Source: DATFMH01 sp035267045
GTDB lineage: Bacteria > Bacteroidota > Rhodothermia > Balneolales > DATFMH01
Reading direction: 5' to 3'
Assembly: GCA_035267045.1 (NCBI GenBank)
Contig: DATFMH010000231.1
Span: 1 to 6,211 of the forward strand
DNA length: 6,211 bases
Shown here: positions 1 to 4,742 of the stretch, piece after piece
Layout: each line of letters begins with the position of its first letter
How positions within the stretch are numbered: position 1 is the first letter of the stretch
The notes under the pieces: generated by a model
Seen by the model: the letters and a program-made list of their open reading frames with translations, nothing else
The model's database searches: none
What the model was told of the DNA's origin: nothing
Translations under genes and position numbers: made by a program

Positions 1-510
1 TACCAGGGAGGAACCAGGTTACCTTTTATAGTAGAATGGCCAGGCCATGTGCCAGTGGGTAAAGTGGATTCAACCTCTGTCGTTTCTTCTACCGATATTT
101 TTCCGACTTTAGCAGCCATTGTGGGAGTGCCTATGCCATCACGGTTTAATTTTTCAGGACAAAACCGAAAAGACGTTTGGATGGGTAACCCTTCTAAACG
201 AACAAAACCTTTGTATTGGGAATATGGAAGCCACGGTGATAAAGCAGCATATATTTATCCTTCCAGGGCCAGGGGATATCACCAGGGAGGTTATGAGAAG
301 TCCCGGGATTACAGTCCCAATCTGGCTATTCAGAAAGGTAAATGGGAGCTATTAATCAATTATGATGGAAGTAATATGCAATTATATAATTTAAAAGCCG
401 ATCCGGATGAAACGAATAGTGTGACTGAACTGCATCAAAAGATAGCGAATATGCTGAAAGAAAAATTAATCTTGTGGCGAAATAATCTCCCTGAATTTCG
501 GCATTTCTGA
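1..510 (+). CDS. S1-type sulfatase, C-terminal part (5' end off window)
   Basis: The frame is open from base 1 and ends at TGA 508-510, followed at once by TAA; 169 codons are visible. The first residues read YQGGTRLPFIVEWPGHVP, the block in S1 sulfatases (usually E-G-G-x-R-x-P-x-I-x-x-W-P-G) that follows the catalytic lysine. It aligns with residues from about 371 of the sulfatase at the right end of this window. STDIFPTLAAIVGV and KPLYWEYG come next, then the typical C-terminal subdomain with LAIQKGKWELLINYDG and LYNLKADPDETNSV. The true start, formylglycine motif and most metal ligands lie to the left, so substrate and export signal cannot be judged. A GTG at 49 is only an internal codon and not the start. 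Family knowledge: these enzymes hydrolyse sulfate esters, here probably on a glycan. It resembles arylsulfatase A or N-acetylgalactosamine-6-sulfatase-like proteins, but no specific activity can be assigned. It lies 153 bases before the next sulfatase on the same strand, consistent with co-transcription. Confidence 0.93.
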   Translation, partial: YQGGTRLPFIVEWPGHVPVGKVDSTSVVSSTDIFPTLAAIVGVPMPSRFNFSGQNRKDVWMGNPSKRTKPLYWEYGSHGDKAAYIYPSRARGYHQGGYEKSRDYSPNLAIQKGKWELLINYDGSNMQLYNLKADPDETNSVTELHQKIANMLKEKLILWRNNLPEFRHF

Positions 511-648
511 TAAGATGAGAGAGTGTATGGTAAAATAAATCCACAGGTACCGGTCTATTTTTATGACCAAAAACCGAAATACAGCCCGGACAATTTACCC
601 GGTTAAAACGATACATAAGCGTACGGATGGCTATTGAAAAAGAATAAA

Positions 649-660
649 AAGGAAAGGTGA
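649..660 (+). promoter_or_regulatory. Shine-Dalgarno-like sequence for the second sulfatase
   Basis: A purine-rich AAGGAAAGGTGA ends three bases before the ATG at 664. The AAGGA part sits about 10 bases from the start and AAAGG about 6 bases, either of which could pair with the 16S tail. It supports the start at 664. The starts at 2794 and 4743 have no comparable sequence. Confidence 0.55.
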
Positions 661-663
661 ATA

Positions 664-2316
664 ATGAGTAATAATATATCCAGAAAAGATGCTTTACAAA
701 AATTAGGTATCCTGGCTGTTAGTCCAATGGTCCCAAAATTCATAAGAAAAGCACATAAATCCCGAAGGCCGAATATCATTTGGATTATCGATGACCAGTT
801 TCGGGCTGATGCCTGTAAACGGGAAGGATTCCCATTAGACACTACACCTTTTTTAGATCGACTCGCTCATAACGGAACCTGGTTTAATAAAGCGTACTGT
901 GCGGCACCCGCCTGTGTCCCAAGTCGTACATCAATGGTCACCGGGCGCTGGCCGAATGCTACACGAGTCAAATCAAATTGGAATATCCAGAATGCTACGT
1001 ATAAGACCCATATTTTTAAAGTAGCCAAATCTCAGGGGTATCAGACGGCACTTATTGGGAAAAATCATACCTTCCTGTCAGCAAAAGATGTAGATTACTG
1101 GCGTGAATATCATCATTTGGGTGCGGCAAATCCCACAACGGATGCTGAAAAGAAATTTAATGCTTATTTACGATCGACTCATTTTTATGCCCATTTTAAA
1201 CCGGCTCCATTTCCCTATCAGATGCAACAGCCTTATCGTATCGTAAGTGATACACAGGATTGGATTAAGAAGATAAAAGGGAAGGATCAGCCCTTTTTTA
1301 TCGAAATGTCTATACCGGAACCACATAACCCTTACCAGGTATCAGAACCGTATTATTCCATGTTTCCACCCGATAAGCTGCCACCGGTGAAGGCGGGTGC
1401 AGAGGTTTTGCCTAAGCTTGGTAAGAAATGGACTCTTCAGAAACAATTATTAGATATGGGATATCATGATTATGAGAAACATATCCCAAGAATAAGGAGT
1501 AATTATTACGGGATGATGCGCCTGGTAGATGACCAGATAAAGCGACTGGTAAATTTCCTTAAGGAAGAAAATCTGTACGATAATACCATCATCGTGCATG
1601 TGGCAGATCATGGTGATTTTGTAGGCGAATATGGTTTGATAAAAAAAGGGGTTGGGGTTCCGGAATGTTTAACACGGATTCCTATGGTCTGGCATGGTCC
1701 GGGGATTCTCAAAAATTACCAGCCCCGAGCGGATCATGTTTCCAATGTTGATTTAATGCCCACATTTTGTGAAATCATGGGAGCGATGTCGAGTGGTGGA
1801 AATCAATATTCCGAGTTTAGTAAACATGAAGGTCCAGGTCTTCCCGAAGGGGTAGATGGACGAAGTTTATGGCCTATGCTGACTGGCCGGCAATATCCCA
1901 AGAAGGAGTTTGCCAGTATTTTGGTTCAGCAGGGATTTGGCGGTTTAGATTATACCAGTTTGAATCAACTGAATCCGTATAAGGAAGGGTGTCTGACAAA
2001 AGGTAAAACCAAATTTGATGAACTGAACAGTTACTCCCAAAGTGGAATACTGCGTATGCTGCGAAAAGATGACTGGAAATTAGTCTACGATATGCAAAAC
2101 CGCGCTAAATTATATAACCTTGTGGATGATCCCGCCGAATTACATGATTTGTATAAAGAAGAAGGTTATGAAGGGAAAAAACTCGAGTTATTGCAGGATA
2201 TGCTTGGTTGGGAATTACGAACCCAGGATCCACTGCCGCTTCCACACAGACGGTATGTGATGAGACGAGATCCCCGTAATTATTGGGCACCTTACCGGGA
2301 TGAGAATGTTGAGTAA
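664..2316 (+). CDS. S1-type sulfatase with CVPSR site and D-Q/D-H metal ligands
   Basis: This is a complete 550-residue sulfatase. Seen: PNII at 36-39 leads to DDQ at 43-45. Aligned with the other sulfatase here, D44 and Q45 occupy the usual Asp-Asp metal positions. CVPSRTSMVTGR at 84-95 is the sulfatase signature, with C84 to be converted to formylglycine. GKNH (K133, H135) replaces the usual GKWH, H221 lies in PEPHNPY, D315-H316 in ADHGD are the second metal pair, and K328 before E334 and TRIP is the expected active-site lysine. The C-terminal subdomain contains DDWKLVYD and AKLYNLVDDP. Family knowledge: a D-Q/D-H ligand set is typical of the choline-sulfatase and phosphonate monoester hydrolase branch rather than of classical arylsulfatases. 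The N-terminus, SRKDALQKLGILAV, resembles a Tat leader with RK instead of RR; otherwise no clear signal peptide is present. Context suggests removal of sulfate from a polysaccharide or oligosaccharide. Iduronate-2-sulfatase-like or heparan-sulfatase-like activity cannot be excluded. The family call is firm and the substrate unknown. Confidence 0.95.
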   Translation: MSNNISRKDALQKLGILAVSPMVPKFIRKAHKSRRPNIIWIIDDQFRADACKREGFPLDTTPFLDRLAHNGTWFNKAYCAAPACVPSRTSMVTGRWPNATRVKSNWNIQNATYKTHIFKVAKSQGYQTALIGKNHTFLSAKDVDYWREYHHLGAANPTTDAEKKFNAYLRSTHFYAHFKPAPFPYQMQQPYRIVSDTQDWIKKIKGKDQPFFIEMSIPEPHNPYQVSEPYYSMFPPDKLPPVKAGAEVLPKLGKKWTLQKQLLDMGYHDYEKHIPRIRSNYYGMMRLVDDQIKRLVNFLKEENLYDNTIIVHVADHGDFVGEYGLIKKGVGVPECLTRIPMVWHGPGILKNYQPRADHVSNVDLMPTFCEIMGAMSSGGNQYSEFSKHEGPGLPEGVDGRSLWPMLTGRQYPKKEFASILVQQGFGGLDYTSLNQLNPYKEGCLTKGKTKFDELNSYSQSGILRMLRKDDWKLVYDMQNRAKLYNLVDDPAELHDLYKEEGYEGKKLELLQDMLGWELRTQDPLPLPHRRYVMRRDPRNYWAPYRDENVE

Positions 2317-2375
2317 TTTTTAAAATATCAATCTTCGTCATACCGGTGTCTTGTGTCAGAAAGAGATAGAAAAAA

Positions 2376-2403
2376 TTGACATTAATAAAATTAAATATAA
2401 GAT
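2376..2403 (+). promoter_or_regulatory. candidate promoter TTGACA-N16-TAAGAT
   Basis: TTGACA at 2376-2381 matches the sigma70 -35 consensus fully. TAAGAT at 2398-2403 follows after 16 bases within an AT-rich stretch; an overlapping TATAAG at 2396 would leave only 14. Transcription would start near 2410, right before the palindrome at 2417-2428. Caution: if the host is a Bacteroidota, its main sigma factor prefers TTTG and TAnnTTTG, which are not seen here, and AT-rich gaps yield such matches by chance. Confidence 0.3.
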
Positions 2404-2416
2404 TATTGTCTATTAC

Positions 2417-2428
2417 GTTAACGCTAAC
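2417..2428. promoter_or_regulatory. candidate LacI-family operator GTTAACGCTAAC
   Basis: The two half-sites GTTAAC and GCTAAC match as an inverted repeat at 5 of 6 positions around a central CG, the arrangement typical of LacI-family operators. It lies about 14 bases downstream of the -10-like TAAGAT, where a bound repressor would block transcription. No regulator gene is in the window, so the assignment rests on symmetry and position only. Confidence 0.35.
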
Positions 2429-2575
2429 ATTGAGTGGTTTTGTTATTCAAATTAACTCAGTTCATTTACCGTATTCAAAAGTATGTTGAATGAGTCAGAT
2501 GAACAATCAATGATGATAACGAAACCACCTATTCCGGCAATATGTGACGGTTTAACTGGTGAATTTAAATTAATT

Positions 2576-2589
2576 CGAAAGCGCTTTTG
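2576..2589. promoter_or_regulatory. second LacI/CcpA-like palindrome CGAAAGCGCTTTTG
   Basis: Half-sites CGAAAGC and GCTTTTG match as an inverted repeat at 6 of 7 positions, with the AAAGCGCTTT core seen in many LacI-family and cre-type sites. It lies about 205 bases before the GH2 start. Its half-site differs from that of the palindrome at 2417-2428, so if both are real they may bind different regulators. Confidence 0.3.
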
Positions 2590-2634
2590 CAGGTTGAGAA
2601 GTTCAGGTGAAAATATAAAAAAATCGAATTTTGC

Positions 2635-2654
2635 AGATCGATACACTTCGATCT
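2635..2654. repeat. 7-bp perfect inverted repeat, 6-base loop
   Basis: AGATCGA (2635-2641) and TCGATCT (2648-2654) are exact reverse complements around TACACT. An upstream ATCGAA (2623-2628) can also pair with TTCGAT (2647-2652), so two alternative stems compete for the same 3' strand. No T tract follows, so it is not an intrinsic terminator. It could be a leader-RNA hairpin or a protein-binding dyad. Confidence 0.35.
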
Positions 2655-2736
2655 CGCACCGGATTAAGGCAGAACTGGTATCATGGTGATATATTCTACC
2701 TGGAATTCACTCTAAAAGCATGTAAGATGAGGCATC

Positions 2737-2759
2737 ATTTTTCACTTTTAATGAAAAAT
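2737..2759. repeat. 8-bp AT-rich inverted repeat upstream of GH2 gene
   Basis: ATTTTTCA (2737-2744) and TGAAAAAT (2752-2759) are exact reverse complements separated by 7 bases. The repeat ends 34 bases before the ATG at 2794. The stem is almost all A-T and weak as RNA, so a DNA-binding site is at least as likely. AT-rich sequence makes chance repeats common. Confidence 0.3.
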
Positions 2760-2793
2760 TAAAACTACTTATTTCAATTAAATTTATCCCTTA

Positions 2794-4623
2794 ATGAATA
2801 GATCAACAATTTACAGCATTAAAATTTGGGCTCTGATCATCGGTGTATGCCTATTTGCGCCTGTGATAGTAAAAGCCCAAAATTCTACATGGCATATTGC
2901 CAAAACCCGGCTTACGACGCCATGGACTCATAAAGTGAAGCCTGGTAATGTGCATTCAAAATACCCGCGCCCCCAAATGGTAAGAGACCATTGGGAAAAC
3001 CTGAACGGGGTATGGGATTATTCCATTGTTTCTGCCTTTCAAGGGAAGCCTGCATCGTGGAATGGTAAAATACTGGTACCTTTTCCAATCGAATCTGCAT
3101 TATCGGGCGTTGAAAAAGCTGTTACACCCGATCAGAAAATATGGTATCACAGATCTTTTAATATACCTGAAACCTGGAATGGTAAACATATACTGCTTCA
3201 TTTTGGAGCCATAGATTGGCAATCGGTTATTTGGGTTAACGGTAAGAAAGTCGGTACCCATCGGGGGGGATATGATGCCTTCACACTTGATATCACGAGT
3301 GCATTGAAAAGGGGTAAAGCTCAAAATATAACTATTTCCGTTTGGGATCCATCTGATGCCGGTTTTCAACCCCATGGTAAACAATCGTTACATCCGCGTG
3401 GTATTTGGTATACGGCATCCAGCGGAATCTGGCAGACGGTATGGCTGGAACCTGTACCTCCTGAGAGTATCCGTAAGTTAAAAATGACTCCCAATATTAA
3501 TGATAAAACACTGACACTCAATGTAGAATCGGACAATATTACAAATGGATATACTATAAAGGCCGTCGCATATGACCATGGCAAGCCGGTGGGAAAGGTT
3601 ACAGGATCGGCGGGCAAGAATCTCAAATTGAAGTTAAAGAATGAGAAGTTATGGTCACCGAGCCATCCATTTCTCTATGACCTGGATGTAGCTTTATTGA
3701 AGAACGGCCGGAAAATAGATCAGGTTAAAAGTTATTTTGGTATGCGGGAAGTCCGTTTAGGTAAAGATAAGAATGGTTATGTACGCCTGTTGCTGAATGG
3801 AAAGCCACTGTTCGAATTTGGCCCGCTTGATCAGGGTTTCTGGCCCGATGGACTGTACACGGCTCCGACCGATGAGGCTCTCAAATATGATATACAGGTG
3901 ACGAAAGACCTGGGTTTCAATATGATCAGAAAGCATGTCAAAGTGGAACCGCAAAGATGGTATTACTATTGCGATAAGATGGGCATGCTGGTCTGGCAGG
4001 ATATGCCCAGCGGTGATAAACATATAAGAAGGAATCAGCCTGATATTCACCGGGTGGCACAGTCGGCTTATGATTATAAAGTGGAACTGAAGCATTTAAT
4101 CGATAATCATTATAACCACCCATCTATTGTTACATGGGTTCCTTTTAATGAAGGATGGGGCCAGTTTCAAACAAAAAAAATTGCACAATTCGTAAAAAAT
4201 CTGGATCCAACGCGGTTCGAAGATATCCCAACAGGCTGGAGTGACCGCGGGGTTGGAGACATGATGGATATACACAGCTACCCCGGTCCCGGTATGCCCA
4301 AAGTAGAAAATAAAAGGGCTGCGGTTTTAGGGGAGTTCGGCGGTCAGGCTTTGGTTATCAGGAAACATATATGGCTGAATGATTTTTCAAAAGCACCTCA
4401 TCATTATAAAACGTCACTTTCTGAAGTCAAGCTGCACAATACGTATGATAATATGATGCATGCTCTGGATTCCCTAAAGCATAAAGGTCTTGCAGCAGCC
4501 GTATACACTCAAACCACGGATGTAGAAATTGAAGTCAATGGTCTGATGACATACGATCGAAAGATCATTAAGTTCGATAAGGAAAAAATAAAAAAGCTAA
4601 ATCAAAAGGTTATAAATGATTGA
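2794..4623 (+). CDS. glycoside hydrolase family 2, secreted beta-glycosidase
   Basis: This is a complete 609-residue GH2 enzyme. A Sec signal peptide covers residues 1-28: a short basic start, a hydrophobic stretch at about 11-26, and probable cleavage after V-K-A before Q29. The sugar-binding jelly-roll domain spans roughly 66-220 (WENLNGVWDY, IWYHRSF, VIWVNGKKVGTHRGGYDAF, GIWQTVWLE). An immunoglobulin-like domain follows at about 225-320, ending in YFGMREV. The TIM barrel fills the rest, with GFNMIRKHVKVEP at 374-386 and VWQDMPSG at 400-407. N452-E453 in FNEGWGQF is the acid/base pair and E514 in LGEFGG the expected nucleophile, so it looks active. Family knowledge: GH2 enzymes are retaining beta-galactosidases, beta-glucuronidases, beta-mannosidases and relatives; the exact sugar cannot be read here. 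Flanking sulfatases suggest it acts in the periplasm on a glycan after desulfation. The ATG at 2794 gives a proper signal peptide but has no Shine-Dalgarno sequence. The next gene starts 119 bases on. Confidence 0.95.
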   Translation: MNRSTIYSIKIWALIIGVCLFAPVIVKAQNSTWHIAKTRLTTPWTHKVKPGNVHSKYPRPQMVRDHWENLNGVWDYSIVSAFQGKPASWNGKILVPFPIESALSGVEKAVTPDQKIWYHRSFNIPETWNGKHILLHFGAIDWQSVIWVNGKKVGTHRGGYDAFTLDITSALKRGKAQNITISVWDPSDAGFQPHGKQSLHPRGIWYTASSGIWQTVWLEPVPPESIRKLKMTPNINDKTLTLNVESDNITNGYTIKAVAYDHGKPVGKVTGSAGKNLKLKLKNEKLWSPSHPFLYDLDVALLKNGRKIDQVKSYFGMREVRLGKDKNGYVRLLLNGKPLFEFGPLDQGFWPDGLYTAPTDEALKYDIQVTKDLGFNMIRKHVKVEPQRWYYYCDKMGMLVWQDMPSGDKHIRRNQPDIHRVAQSAYDYKVELKHLIDNHYNHPSIVTWVPFNEGWGQFQTKKIAQFVKNLDPTRFEDIPTGWSDRGVGDMMDIHSYPGPGMPKVENKRAAVLGEFGGQALVIRKHIWLNDFSKAPHHYKTSLSEVKLHNTYDNMMHALDSLKHKGLAAAVYTQTTDVEIEVNGLMTYDRKIIKFDKEKIKKLNQKVIND

Positions 4624-4696
4624 TGTACCGATTTAAATTATAAATCAGATGAAGAGAATATACTACTATAGATTCCCTGGTGAACTGGTAAAATCG

Positions 4697-4708
4697 ATGA
4701 TTAATCAT
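4697..4708. promoter_or_regulatory. perfect 12-bp palindrome ATGATTAATCAT, possible operator
   Basis: The sequence is identical to its reverse complement over 12 bases and ends 34 bases before the ATG at 4743, in the spacer between the GH2 gene and the last sulfatase. No promoter can be clearly assigned around it. It could bind a dimeric regulator or be chance; it has no loop and is not a terminator. Confidence 0.25.
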
Positions 4709-4742
4709 AGAATAAAACAAGCAGCATAAAAGCCAAACCATT

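Larger units (their letters stand above)
2317..2793. other. 477-base intergenic region with regulatory-looking elements, no convincing gene
   Basis: This is the longest gap in the window and separates the second sulfatase from the GH2 gene. It contains a sigma70-like promoter candidate (2376-2403), two palindromes with central CG (2417-2428 and 2576-2589), an AT-rich palindromic stretch (2561-2576), a 7-bp inverted repeat (2635-2654) and an 8-bp AT-rich inverted repeat just before the GH2 start (2737-2759). A 68-codon frame (2483-2689, +) and a 64-codon frame opposite it (2452-2646, -) are open, but neither resembles a known protein or has a ribosome binding site. No hairpin followed by a T tract was found after the stop at 2316, so there is no clear terminator. 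The region may be a promoter plus a long leader for the GH2 gene, a small RNA locus, or decayed sequence. Confidence 0.6.

Noticed and set aside
553..569. GGTC and GACC arms around an AT-rich loop between the first two sulfatases
   Set aside because: Only four base pairs form, with no T tract after it; it is expected by chance.
356..616. 86-codon minus-strand frame over the end of the first sulfatase
   Set aside because: It mostly overlaps a well-supported sulfatase C-terminus in another frame and has no recognisable domain.
2452..2646. 64-codon frame on - in the same gap
   Set aside because: It has no similarity to a known protein, no ribosome binding site, and no other gene lies on the minus strand.
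2483..2689. 68-codon frame on + in the gap before the GH2 gene
   Set aside because: It has no ribosome binding site and no recognisable family, is overlapped by an antisense frame of similar length, and contains palindromes better explained as regulatory DNA. Its position after the candidate promoter keeps a small-protein role possible but unsupported.
3757..4095. 112-codon minus-strand frame inside the GH2 gene
   Set aside because: It is antisense to conserved GH2 barrel sequence and shows no family features of its own.
4630..4646. Possible terminator after the GH2 gene (GATTTA, 5-base loop, TAAATC)
   Set aside because: The stem is only 6 bp, nearly all A-T, and no T tract follows; it is too weak for an intrinsic terminator.
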